A stretch of 9,445 bases of DNA from SIG440 sp045591035 (GTDB lineage Bacteria > Bacillota > Clostridia > Monoglobales > Monoglobaceae): positions 1 to 9,445 of the forward strand of contig JAZNSG010000013.1 of NCBI GenBank assembly GCA_045591035.1, in the 5' to 3' direction. Positions 1-6,332 of this stretch are shown piece by piece (the stretch's first letter is position 1; each line of letters starts with the position of its first letter). The notes beneath the pieces were generated by a model. That model worked only from the letters and a program-made list of their open reading frames with translations, made no database searches and was not told the origin of the DNA. The translations under genes were made by a program, and so were the position numbers.

Positions 1-49
1 TAGTACCGTGTCCCGAACGAAGTGCCCTACCAAGCTGGGCCACATCCCG
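1..49 (-). tRNA. tRNA-Pro (CGG anticodon), 5' part only, cut by window edge
   Basis: Read on the minus strand from 49, the sequence begins CGGGATGTGGCCCAGCTTGG, the usual start of a bacterial proline tRNA. The D stem GCCC/GGGC pairs, the D loop is AGCTTGGTA, and the seven-base anticodon loop TTCGGGA gives anticodon CGG (plus-strand positions 13-15) with G37, as expected for proline. The 3' side of the anticodon stem does not fit. The 5' side is CTTCG, which should pair with CGAAG, but the sequence reads CACGG, giving two mismatches and one G-U pair. The rest of the gene lies outside the window. Either the copy is altered (a pseudo-tRNA) or the first ten bases come from an assembly join. The identity of the 5' 39 bases is fairly sure; integrity of the gene is not. 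Confidence 0.7.
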
Positions 50-70
50 ATATCTAAAATTAACTATCCT

Positions 71-99
71 ATTATACTATGCATTCCGCTGAATGTCAA
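71..99 (-). promoter_or_regulatory. Sigma-A-type promoter of the tRNA gene
   Basis: On the minus strand there is TTGACA (94-99), a 17-base spacer and TATAAT (71-76), a perfect match to the housekeeping consensus. Transcription would start near position 64, about 15 bases before the tRNA 5' end at 49. A consensus promoter with a very short leader is normal for a stable RNA gene, and argues that the locus was a working tRNA gene. Confidence 0.85.
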
Positions 100-153
100 T
101 CTTTTTTTTGAAAAATACATAAGGTATAGCAAAAAGATAACAAGTGGCACTTC

Positions 154-182
154 TTGACTTTAATTTATAAGTATGATACAAT
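154..182 (+). promoter_or_regulatory. Sigma-A-type promoter of recA
   Basis: TTGACT (154-159), a 17-base spacer and TACAAT (177-182) differ from the consensus by one base in each hexamer. The start would be near 189, giving a leader of about 79 bases before the recA ATG. I searched 100-267 for a Gram-positive LexA box (GAAC-N4-GTTC type) and saw none, since neither GAAC nor GTTC occurs here. The promoter is divergent from the tRNA promoter; the two -35 elements are about 55 bases apart. Confidence 0.75.
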
Positions 183-233
183 ATATAGCATAAAATTGTA
201 TTCAAATGTACGGATATTGATAAACGGATGTGT

Positions 234-251
234 GTCGGCAACTTAGCCGGC
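234..251 (+). promoter_or_regulatory. Small hairpin in the recA leader next to the ribosome binding site
   Basis: GTCGGC (234-239), a six-base loop AACTTA and GCCGGC (246-251) form a six-pair stem with one G-U pair. It ends two bases before the AAAGGTGG ribosome binding site (254-261). It could protect the 5' end of the mRNA or tune translation. There is no U tract, so it is not a terminator. The structure is short and its role is inferred. Confidence 0.4.
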
Positions 252-267
252 AGAAAGGTGGTATAAG

Positions 268-1335
268 ATGCAGGAAGATAAAAGAAAGGCACTGGAGAAT
301 GTCTTTGGACAGATAGAAAAACAGTATGGAGCCGGAGCTGTTATGCGATTGGGAGAAAAAACCGAAGTCGAAGTTGAGGCAATTCCCACAGGCTCAATGG
401 CTTTGGATATTGCGTTGGGAATTGGTGGTGTTCCTCGCGGCCGTATAGTTGAAATCTATGGTCCGGAGTCTTCGGGTAAAACCACCGTTGCTCTTCATAT
501 TGTGGCAGAAGCCCAAAAGTTGGGTGGCGAGGCGGCTTTTATTGATGCGGAACACGCACTTGACCCCGTTTATGCTGAGAAGCTTGGTGTCAGAATAGAT
601 GATTTGATTGTATCTCAGCCTGATACCGGTGAACAGGCGCTTGAAATTACCGAACAGCTTGTTCGCTCAGGGGCTATCGACGTTATAGTTATTGACTCTG
701 TGGCTGCGCTTGTCCCGAAACAGGAAATAGAGGGACTTATGGGTGACTCCCATGTGGGACTGCAGGCGAGACTTATGTCTCAGGCTCTCAGAAAGCTTAC
801 TTCTGTTGTGAGCAAATCAAATACTACTGCTATTTTCATCAACCAGCTCAGAGAGAAGGTTGGTGTTATGTTTGGCAATCCTGAAACAACAGCCGGCGGA
901 CGCGCTCTTAAATATTATGCATCTGTGAGAATGGATGTAAGGCGCGTAGAGACTGTTAAGGGAGAGGAAGGCGCTGTTGGAAACCACACAAAGGTAAAAG
1001 TTGTGAAAAACAAGGTTGCTCCGCCATTTAAAGAAGCTGAGTTTGATATTATATATGGTGAGGGAATTTCTAAAGAAGGAAACATAATAGACGTGGGTGT
1101 AGATTTTGGCATTATAAAGAAATCCGGCTCATGGTTCTCATACAATGAAGAAAAGCTTGGCCAGGGGCGTGAGGCTGTTAAAAAGCTTCTTGAAGAGGAT
1201 GTTGCACTGTGCGCAGAGCTTGAGGCCAAAATCCGTGAAAAGGCAGGGTTGCCTTCGGCGACCCCGGACGGCGAAAACAGTGGTGATTTTGCAACGGAAT
1301 TCAAGCCCGTTCCAAAGCCAACAAAGAAAAAATAA
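268..1335 (+). CDS. recA: RecA recombinase
   Basis: A 355-residue DNA-dependent ATPase that forms filaments on single-stranded DNA, drives homologous strand exchange and, as a co-protease, triggers LexA self-cleavage. The sequence shows the Walker A motif GPESSGKT at residues 65-72, the catalytic glutamate in DAEHALDP near residue 95, Walker B VIVIDS around 139-144, loop L1 with EIEGLMGDSHVG (153-164) and loop L2 with INQLREKVGVMFGNPETT (191-208). The length is typical of the family. The C-terminal tail is mixed acidic and then ends in a lysine cluster, PKPTKKK, less acidic than in E. coli RecA. The ATG at 268 has AAAGGTGG six bases upstream. A hairpin separates it from recX. The tail is the only unusual part; the identification is secure. 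Confidence 0.98.
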   Translation: MQEDKRKALENVFGQIEKQYGAGAVMRLGEKTEVEVEAIPTGSMALDIALGIGGVPRGRIVEIYGPESSGKTTVALHIVAEAQKLGGEAAFIDAEHALDPVYAEKLGVRIDDLIVSQPDTGEQALEITEQLVRSGAIDVIVIDSVAALVPKQEIEGLMGDSHVGLQARLMSQALRKLTSVVSKSNTTAIFINQLREKVGVMFGNPETTAGGRALKYYASVRMDVRRVETVKGEEGAVGNHTKVKVVKNKVAPPFKEAEFDIIYGEGISKEGNIIDVGVDFGIIKKSGSWFSYNEEKLGQGREAVKKLLEEDVALCAELEAKIREKAGLPSATPDGENSGDFATEFKPVPKPTKKK

Positions 1336-1341
1336 TTCTTG

Positions 1342-1373
1342 TTGTGGTGCAGAAGTTAGCTTTTGCACCACAA
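1342..1373 (+). terminator. Hairpin between recA and recX, probable leaky terminator
   Basis: Positions 1342-1355 pair with 1360-1373: a 14-bp stem with one G-U pair and a TTAG tetraloop. It is followed by only TTTAAAAG, so the U tract is weak. It starts six bases after the recA stop, and recX begins at 1403 with no obvious promoter of its own between. A partial terminator that lets some transcription through to recX fits this arrangement. Confidence 0.65.
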
Positions 1374-1402
1374 TTTAAAAGATAATGCAAGGCGGAATGT
1401 GT

Positions 1403-1876
1403 ATGGATATCAACGTGGCTAAAAAAACTGTTGCAAAACTGATTTCATATCGTTCGTATACCTGCAAAGAGCTTTACAAAAAACTTCTTTCAAAGGGCTG
1501 TGAGAAGGAAATTGCTGAGCAAACTATTGAAGAGTTTTGCAGTGCAGGGATTCTGAATGATGAAGAATATGCTTTTTGCTATATTCATGATGGACTGGTT
1601 ATCGGACTGAAAGGATTGTTTCGGTTGAAGCAAGAACTTTTGTCAAAAGGTGTTGCAGCATCCGTTATTGAACGTGCAGTGGCACGGGTGGATATTGATA
1701 CAGCAGCGCAGCTTGAAAGTTATGTACAGCTTAAGTTTGGAGATAAAGAGTTTTCAGACTGGCGTGAAATTGAAAAAGCCAAGATGCATCTGATGCGTCG
1801 CGGATATGGGATTTCTGAGATAAATAAATGTTTTAAGAACCTTGGGATTAGCGCAAAAAGAGGTGATTTTGATTGA
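1403..1876 (+). CDS. recX: RecX, regulatory partner of RecA
   Basis: RecX binds RecA filaments and limits or remodels them. The product is about 157 residues and carries three-helix RecX repeats: an N-terminal segment with SYRSYTCKELYKKLLSKG, the hallmark LNDEEYAFCYI followed by a GLKGLFRLKQELLSKG stretch, and a C-terminal repeat with KAKMHLMRRGYGISEI. Two in-frame starts lie upstream (1385 and 1397). AAGGCGG at 1389-1395 overlaps the first start region and is one base from the second, but sits seven bases before the ATG at 1403, which is why I chose that start. It follows recA after a hairpin and overlaps rimO by four bases, so it is probably translated together with rimO. The identification rests on domain pattern plus its place directly after recA. 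Confidence 0.9.
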   Translation: MDINVAKKTVAKLISYRSYTCKELYKKLLSKGCEKEIAEQTIEEFCSAGILNDEEYAFCYIHDGLVIGLKGLFRLKQELLSKGVAASVIERAVARVDIDTAAQLESYVQLKFGDKEFSDWREIEKAKMHLMRRGYGISEINKCFKNLGISAKRGDFD

Positions 1877-3192
1877 ATAAGGTTTCGTTGGTGTCATTGG
1901 GGTGTTCAAAAAATCTCATAGATGCCGAAGAAATGCTCGGGTTATTTGAAGATAACGGGTTTGAAATAACCGATAATGAAGAAAATGCGGATATAATGGT
2001 GGTTAACACATGTGCGTTTATTGATTCGGCAAAACAGGAGTCAATTGATTGTATTTTAGAGCATATAAGATATAAAGAGAAGGATGATAACCGTATACTA
2101 GTGGTGACAGGTTGTCTTGGTCAGCGTTTCAAGGAGGAGATTGTAAAAGAAATTCCTGAGGTGGATATTGTTATTGGGACAAATGATTACCACAGAATCG
2201 TTGAAATAATAAAGAATTACAAAAAAGGAACCCCCGAGGTTCATTGTGGCGAAGAATATATGGGTTGTAATCTTCGGCGTGTTGTAACAACCCCGTCTTA
2301 TATGGCTTATATAAAAATTGCCGAGGGCTGTGACAATCACTGTACCTATTGCGTTATTCCGTCAATTCGTGGAAAATACAGAAGCCGACGGATGGAAGAT
2401 ATAGTTAAAGAAGCCGAAACCCTGGTTAAAAACGGTGTGCGGGAGCTTGTTGTTATTGCTCAGGACACCACACGGTACGGGATGGATATTTATGGCAAAT
2501 ACTGTCTTCCCGAGCTTCTTCGCAAGTTGTGCAGAATAGATGGTCTAAAATGGATTCGTGTTCATTATTGCTATCCTGAACTTGTGACGGATGAGCTTGT
2601 TGATACCATAGCCGATGAAGAAAAAATCTGCAAATATCTTGATATTCCGATACAGCATTGCAACGACAGAATTTTGAAGCTTATGGGTAGAAAAACCAAC
2701 AAAAATCAGATTTCAATGCTTATAAAAAAGCTTCGGGAGAAAGTTCCTGATATAGTTATCAGAACATCACTTATAGTAGGCTTTCCCGGTGAGACCGAAG
2801 AAGAATTTGACGAGCTTCGGGATTTTGTGACAGAAACAGAGTTTGACAGATTGGGTGCATTTGCTTATTCATGTGAGGAAGGAACTGCGGCGGCTCGTCT
2901 TGACGGACAACTGAGCGATGAAGACAAACAGTACCGACAAGAGCTGATTATGGTTGATCAGGCGGCGGTTTCCGAAAGCCTTAATGAGAAAAAAGTGGGA
3001 AAAATCTTTGAGGTGCTTGTTGAGGGTTATGATGCTATAATAAAAAGATTTTACGGACGAACCTACGGAGATTCCGATGAAATTGACGGAAAAGTCTTTT
3101 TTGAGTCAAAGACGAAATATAATCCCGGTGAATTTGCGATGGTGAAAATTTCGGACTATACAGAATATGATTTATATGGCGAAGCCAATTAG
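1873..3192 (+). CDS. rimO: Ribosomal protein S12 methylthiotransferase RimO
   Basis: A 439-residue radical SAM enzyme that adds a methylthio group to an aspartate of ribosomal protein S12. The N-terminal UPF0004 domain has the three cysteines for the auxiliary cluster at C11 (SLGCSKN), C47 (VNTCAF) and C81 (TGCLGQR). The radical SAM CxxxCxxC motif is CDNHCTYC, with C153, C157 and C160. A C-terminal TRAM domain occupies roughly residues 370-436. SLGCSKN and the VIPSIRGKYRSR stretch point to RimO rather than the tRNA enzymes MiaB or MtaB. The start is TTG at 1873, overlapping the recX TGA as ATTGA, with AGAGGTGA at 1859-1866 six bases before. RimO genes commonly neighbour pgsA in Firmicutes, as here. 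Confidence 0.95.
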   Translation: MNKVSLVSLGCSKNLIDAEEMLGLFEDNGFEITDNEENADIMVVNTCAFIDSAKQESIDCILEHIRYKEKDDNRILVVTGCLGQRFKEEIVKEIPEVDIVIGTNDYHRIVEIIKNYKKGTPEVHCGEEYMGCNLRRVVTTPSYMAYIKIAEGCDNHCTYCVIPSIRGKYRSRRMEDIVKEAETLVKNGVRELVVIAQDTTRYGMDIYGKYCLPELLRKLCRIDGLKWIRVHYCYPELVTDELVDTIADEEKICKYLDIPIQHCNDRILKLMGRKTNKNQISMLIKKLREKVPDIVIRTSLIVGFPGETEEEFDELRDFVTETEFDRLGAFAYSCEEGTAAARLDGQLSDEDKQYRQELIMVDQAAVSESLNEKKVGKIFEVLVEGYDAIIKRFYGRTYGDSDEIDGKVFFESKTKYNPGEFAMVKISDYTEYDLYGEAN

Positions 3193-3206
3193 GAGGAGAG
3201 AAAAGT

Positions 3207-3746
3207 ATGAATACACCAAATATGCTTACACTTTTGAGAGTGATTTTGATTCCATTTTATATGTGGGCTATGCTTTCAGGCGCATATACAGTCGCAATAA
3301 TTATTTTTGCGGTTGCATCCCTGACGGACCAGCTGGACGGGTATCTCGCCAGAAAAAATAACCAGGTGACGACTTTCGGAAAGTTGATGGACCCGTTGGC
3401 GGATAAAATTCTGACTATTTCTGCCTTGGTATGCCTTTTGGGAATTGGGGCAGCGTATATTAATTCTTGGGTTGCTATGATTATAATTGCACGGGAATTG
3501 ATTGTAACCGGTATCCGTCAACTTGCTATGGGAGAGAATAAGGTTATTGCCGCAAGTAAATGGGGTAAGGCCAAAACCGTTTCTCAGATGGTTGCATTGA
3601 TAGCTGTTATGGTTGATTTGGTTTATCCGCTGAGTATCGGCAATTTCCACACAACCTTTTGGCTTGTGCTGATTGCGGTTGTTTTGACTGTGTATTCAGG
3701 CGTGGATTATGTGGTAAAAAATCGGTCAATGATTACTTTCAAATAA
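3207..3746 (+). CDS. pgsA: CDP-diacylglycerol--glycerol-3-phosphate 3-phosphatidyltransferase
   Basis: An integral membrane enzyme that makes phosphatidylglycerol phosphate, the committed step to phosphatidylglycerol and cardiolipin. The 179-residue product carries the full CDP-alcohol phosphatidyltransferase signature DG-x2-AR-x8-G-x3-D-x3-D: D44, G45, A48, R49, G58, D62 and D66, with an extra D41 just before. Several hydrophobic helices flank it (about residues 7-40, 67-100 and 125-170). The start NTPNMLTLLRV is typical for PgsA. An AGGAGGAG ribosome binding site (3191-3198) begins on the second base of the rimO stop codon and lies eight bases before the ATG, so the gene is in one operon with rimO. 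No clear terminator follows; only a short palindrome GAAAATTTTC at 3763-3772 is seen. Confidence 0.95.
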   Translation: MNTPNMLTLLRVILIPFYMWAMLSGAYTVAIIIFAVASLTDQLDGYLARKNNQVTTFGKLMDPLADKILTISALVCLLGIGAAYINSWVAMIIIARELIVTGIRQLAMGENKVIAASKWGKAKTVSQMVALIAVMVDLVYPLSIGNFHTTFWLVLIAVVLTVYSGVDYVVKNRSMITFK

Positions 3747-3782
3747 AAAATTACAAAATTATGAAAATTTTCTAAAAGAATA

Positions 3783-3812
3783 TTGACTGCTGTATGTAAA
3801 GTATGATATATT
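3783..3812 (+). promoter_or_regulatory. Promoter of acpP
   Basis: TTGACT (3783-3788) is followed by an 18-base spacer and TATATT (3807-3812); a GATATA at 3805-3810 with a 16-base spacer is an alternative -10. The start would fall near 3819, about 27 bases before the acpP ATG. No FapR-like or FabT-like operator is visible. The -35 is convincing, the exact -10 less so. Confidence 0.6.
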
Positions 3813-3845
3813 TATTCAGTAATAATATTAAAGGAGGATTTCTGA

Positions 3846-4076
3846 ATGGACATTTTTGAAAAGGTAAAAGAAATAACAGCGGAGCAACTTGATATAGATG
3901 AGGGCCTCATTACCATGGAAGCTTCGTTTATAAACGATCTTGAAGCTGATTCTTTATCTTTGGTTCAGTTAATGATGGCACTTGAAGAGGAGTTTGATAT
4001 GGAAATCCCTGATGAAGAAGCCGAAGAAATATCAACTGTAGGTGAGGCCGTTAATTACATTAAATCAAAAGGCTAA
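3846..4076 (+). CDS. acpP: Acyl carrier protein
   Basis: A 76-residue acidic four-helix protein that carries growing acyl chains of type II fatty acid synthesis on a 4'-phosphopantetheine arm. The attachment serine is S36 in the DSL motif (D35-S36-L37). The helix III region EEEFDMEIPDEEAEEI is typical of bacterial AcpP. After DSL the recognition helix reads SLVQL, whereas most AcpP proteins have an acidic pattern close to DxVEL; here D38 is replaced by S and E41 by Q. The protein is otherwise so close to standard AcpP that I keep that call. AAAGGAGGA at 3830-3838 is seven bases before the ATG. It has its own promoter and terminator and precedes rnc, a common bacterial order. Confidence 0.93.
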   Translation: MDIFEKVKEITAEQLDIDEGLITMEASFINDLEADSLSLVQLMMALEEEFDMEIPDEEAEEISTVGEAVNYIKSKG

Positions 4077-4088
4077 ATAAAACAGTTG

Positions 4089-4113
4089 CGGGCTGCCGAA
4101 AATCGGCAGTCCG
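4089..4113 (+). terminator. Rho-independent terminator after acpP
   Basis: Positions 4089-4099 pair with 4103-4113 around an AAA loop. The 11-bp GC-rich stem has one G-U pair and is followed by TTTGGTTT. It begins 12 bases after the acpP stop. The U tract is interrupted, so some read-through into rnc is possible. Confidence 0.75.
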
Positions 4114-4124
4114 TTTGGTTTAAG

Positions 4125-4153
4125 TTAAGCTGATATTTTAAAAATTTTATTAT
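4125..4153 (+). promoter_or_regulatory. Possible weak promoter of the rnc-luxS cluster
   Basis: TTAAGC (4125-4130), a 17-base spacer and TATTAT (4148-4153) sit between the acpP terminator and rnc. The -35 is poor. It is proposed because the terminator upstream implies that the rnc cluster needs its own start, and because no better pair is seen in this gap. Confidence 0.35.
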
Positions 4154-4176
4154 TGTGGAAATAGAGCGTGGTTTTT

Positions 4177-4851
4177 ATGAATATAAGATATGAGTTCAAA
4201 AACAAGAAACTTTTTAATATGGCACTTACTCATATTTCACTGGCGAATGACTTAAGAATTGAGAGCAACCAACGTCTGGAATTTCTTGGTGACAGCGTTT
4301 TGTCTCATATTATAGCAACAGAGATTTATAAGCTTTATCCCAAAAGCGATGAGGGTGAACTGACGAGAATCAGGGCTGCTTTGGTTTGCGAAAAGTCACT
4401 GGCGAGTCTTGCCAAAGAACTTAATCTTGGGAAAGAAATAAAGTTTGGCAGATCAGAGGCGAGAAGTGATGGAGCTCACAAGGACTCAATCCTGGCAGAT
4501 ACCTTTGAGGCTGTTTTGGGAGCTGTTTATCTTGATAGTGATTATGAAACCGTAAAAAAATGGACACTGGACATTTTCGGAGACAGATTGTTGAATTTAA
4601 ATGATTTTCGGGAGCAGAATTACAAATCAAGTTTGCAGATATATTTTCAAAAACGGGATAAGGGCTCTGAGGTTGTCAAATACAAACTTTTGGAAAAGAG
4701 CGGACCCGACCATGATCCTATGTTTTTTGTGGAAGCGGTATATCGGGATAAAGTGATAGGGAAAGGCAACGGTAAAAACCGAAAAATTGCCGAGCAGAAT
4801 GCTGCCAAAGATGCTTTGGAAAGTCTGGAAAACAAAAATGAGAAAATATAA
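4177..4851 (+). CDS. rnc: Ribonuclease III
   Basis: A double-strand-specific endoribonuclease that processes rRNA precursors and structured mRNAs. With the ATG at 4177 the product is 224 residues. The nuclease domain has the signature NQRLEFLGDSVL (about residues 31-42), with metal ligands E36 and D39, and the second metal pair in ADTFEAVLGAVYLD (D108 and E111). The C-terminal double-stranded RNA binding domain spans roughly residues 145-220, with YKSSLQIYFQ, GPDHDPMF and GKGNGKNRKIAEQNAAKDAL. The first glutamate of the usual NERLEFLGD is Q here, a substitution found in other RNase III proteins. An in-frame GTG at 4168 would add three residues, and neither start has a strong ribosome binding site. 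The 3' end overlaps the next gene by 14 bases. Confidence 0.95.
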   Translation: MNIRYEFKNKKLFNMALTHISLANDLRIESNQRLEFLGDSVLSHIIATEIYKLYPKSDEGELTRIRAALVCEKSLASLAKELNLGKEIKFGRSEARSDGAHKDSILADTFEAVLGAVYLDSDYETVKKWTLDIFGDRLLNLNDFREQNYKSSLQIYFQKRDKGSEVVKYKLLEKSGPDHDPMFFVEAVYRDKVIGKGNGKNRKIAEQNAAKDALESLENKNEKI

Positions 4852-5809
4852 TTTGCCTATTTTTATACCTCATAGAGGTTGCCCTCACGATTGTGCTTTT
4901 TGCAATCAAAAGAAAATAACGGGGGTGGAGACTGAAGTAAGCGCCGAAGATGTTCGGCAAATGATAGCGGATTTCCTGAAGACGATTGACTCGGTTAATT
5001 CTTCTGTTGAGGTGGGCTTTTTTGGCGGAAGCTTCACAGGGCTTGATGTTAAAACTCAGGAAACTCTGTTGGGAGCGGCTTCGGAATTTTTCCCGAGGAT
5101 AGACGGTATTCGTCTTTCTACTCGTCCGGATTATATTGATGAGGATATACTTTCTGTGCTGAAAAAATACGGTGTGACAACCGTTGAGCTTGGTGTGCAA
5201 AGCAGCAATGACCGCGTTCTTGAAATGAATTGCCGGGGACATGATTTTCGGTCTGTGGAAAGGGCATCAAGGCTTATTAAAGATTCGGGCATACGCCTTG
5301 GCCATCAAATGATGCTTGGAATGTATGGCTCTGACCCTGAAGTTGATATGAAAACTGTTGAGGATATAATAGCTCTGGGACCGGAATGTGTGCGCATATA
5401 TCCTGTGGTGACACTTAAAGGAACAAGACTTGAAAAGATTTATAGCAGTGGGGAATATGAACCTTATTCTGTTGAACTGGCGGCACAACTGGCAAAAACT
5501 GCTGTAAAGAAGTTCAGGGCAGCGAACATTGAAGTCATACGTATGGGGCTTCATGCCTCTGAGGAGCTTGATGAGGCTGACGGTACGGTGGTTGCCGGAC
5601 CTTATCATCCGGCCTTCGGCGAGATAGTGGAAAGTCTTTTGATGAGAGAATTAATTGAAAAAGAACTTGAAAAAAATCAAAGTAATGGTGAATTTGTATT
5701 TTACTGCAAGAAAAACGAGGTTTCAAAGGCGGTAGGCCACAAAGGTATGAATAAGGAATATTTTGACAGGAAATACAACCTGAAATTGAAAGTCAAGACA
5801 TTGGATTGA
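4838..5809 (+). CDS. Elp3-like radical SAM protein without acetyltransferase domain
   Basis: A 323-residue radical SAM protein. The cluster-binding motif is at the N terminus: GCPHDCAFCNQKKITG with C15, C19 and C22. Further family marks are the SAM-contact region VGFFGGSFTGLD (about 59-70), LSTRPDYID (93-101) and ELGVQSSNDRVL (117-128). This pattern matches the Elp3/MiaB/NifB-type radical SAM proteins (COG1243-like) commonly encoded beside rnc in Firmicutes. It lacks the GNAT acetyltransferase domain of true Elp3, so tRNA wobble-uridine carboxymethylation cannot be assumed; substrate unknown. The ATG at 4838 lies inside the end of rnc, 14 bases before that stop codon ends. An upstream in-frame ATG at 4787 would add 17 residues that match no family start. 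It is translationally linked to rnc and lies just upstream of luxS. Confidence 0.85.
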   Translation: MRKYNLPIFIPHRGCPHDCAFCNQKKITGVETEVSAEDVRQMIADFLKTIDSVNSSVEVGFFGGSFTGLDVKTQETLLGAASEFFPRIDGIRLSTRPDYIDEDILSVLKKYGVTTVELGVQSSNDRVLEMNCRGHDFRSVERASRLIKDSGIRLGHQMMLGMYGSDPEVDMKTVEDIIALGPECVRIYPVVTLKGTRLEKIYSSGEYEPYSVELAAQLAKTAVKKFRAANIEVIRMGLHASEELDEADGTVVAGPYHPAFGEIVESLLMRELIEKELEKNQSNGEFVFYCKKNEVSKAVGHKGMNKEYFDRKYNLKLKVKTLD

Positions 5810-5818
5810 GGTGCAATT

Positions 5819-6277
5819 ATGGAAAAGATAGCAAGTTTTACGGTAGACCACCGGAAAATAAAGGAGTGGGTATATATTTCGCGTATTGACGGGGATATTA
5901 CCACGTATGATGTTCGGATGAGAAAGCCAAATACAAACGACCTTATGAGTAATGAGCTTATACATTCTTTTGAACATCTGTTTGCAACCTTTATGAGAAA
6001 TGGAAAGATTGGGCCGAGCGTTATTTATGTTGGACCTATGGGTTGTCAGACCGGATTTTATCTTTTGGTGAGAAATGCAGATAACAAAAGTGTTGTTGAT
6101 GAGATTAAAAGAGTTTTGGCAGAGATTTCTGAGTATGAAGGGGAAATGCCCGGCGCGAGTGAGATTGAATGCGGGAATTACAGAAACCTTGATTTGGAAA
6201 TAGCAAAAAAAGAAGCAAAAAGTTATCTTGAAAAGATTTCTCTTGAAACAGAATGTGATTTGGGATATGAAAAATAA
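5819..6277 (+). CDS. luxS: S-ribosylhomocysteine lyase (AI-2 synthase)
   Basis: A cytosolic metalloenzyme that splits S-ribosylhomocysteine into homocysteine and DPD, the precursor of autoinducer-2. It belongs to the activated methyl cycle. The 152-residue product has the metal site HSFEH (H49, H53) with catalytic E52, the catalytic cysteine C76 in GPMGCQTGFYL, the third metal ligand C118 in ECGNY, and H11 in VDH near the N terminus. The shorter stretch between VDH and the RMRKPN segment, together with EGEMPGAS and the ECGNYRNLDL region, resembles the Clostridia/Bifidobacterium branch of LuxS. GAGGTG at 5808-5813 overlaps the end of the previous gene and lies five bases before the ATG, so translation follows the radical SAM gene. 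The nucleosidase Pfs and methionine genes are not in the window, and no S-box or other riboswitch precedes it. Confidence 0.95.
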   Translation: MEKIASFTVDHRKIKEWVYISRIDGDITTYDVRMRKPNTNDLMSNELIHSFEHLFATFMRNGKIGPSVIYVGPMGCQTGFYLLVRNADNKSVVDEIKRVLAEISEYEGEMPGASEIECGNYRNLDLEIAKKEAKSYLEKISLETECDLGYEK

Positions 6278-6291
6278 ACATCAGGAAAAAT

Positions 6292-6332
6292 AAAGGCTGT
6301 TTAAAACCGAAAATCGGTTTTGAACAGCCTTT
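6292..6332. terminator. Bidirectional terminator between luxS and the DtxR-family gene
   Basis: Positions 6292-6310 pair with 6314-6332: a 19-bp stem with one G-T pair and an AAA loop. On the plus strand it is followed by TTTGTGTT, and on the minus strand by TTTATTTTTCC. It lies 14 bases after the luxS stop and 13 bases past the stop of the convergent repressor gene, so it should end both transcripts. Confidence 0.88.

Noticed and set aside
915..1304. Long minus-strand reading frame inside recA
   Set aside because: It is antisense to a certain recA, has no family features and no suitable ribosome binding site; it is a codon-bias shadow.
1385..1402. Earlier in-frame starts for recX
   Set aside because: The only ribosome binding site, AAGGCGG, lies within or right at these starts and is correctly spaced only for the ATG at 1403.
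3167..3361. 64-codon frame overlapping the rimO end and pgsA start
   Set aside because: pgsA in the other frame has a complete enzyme signature and an ideal ribosome binding site.
4718..5242. 174-codon minus-strand reading frame across the rnc end and the radical SAM gene
   Set aside because: It is antisense to two well-supported genes, low in recognisable features and without a start signal.
5780..5818. Possible SAM or SAH riboswitch before luxS
   Set aside because: The gap to the previous gene is only nine bases, so there is no room for a riboswitch.
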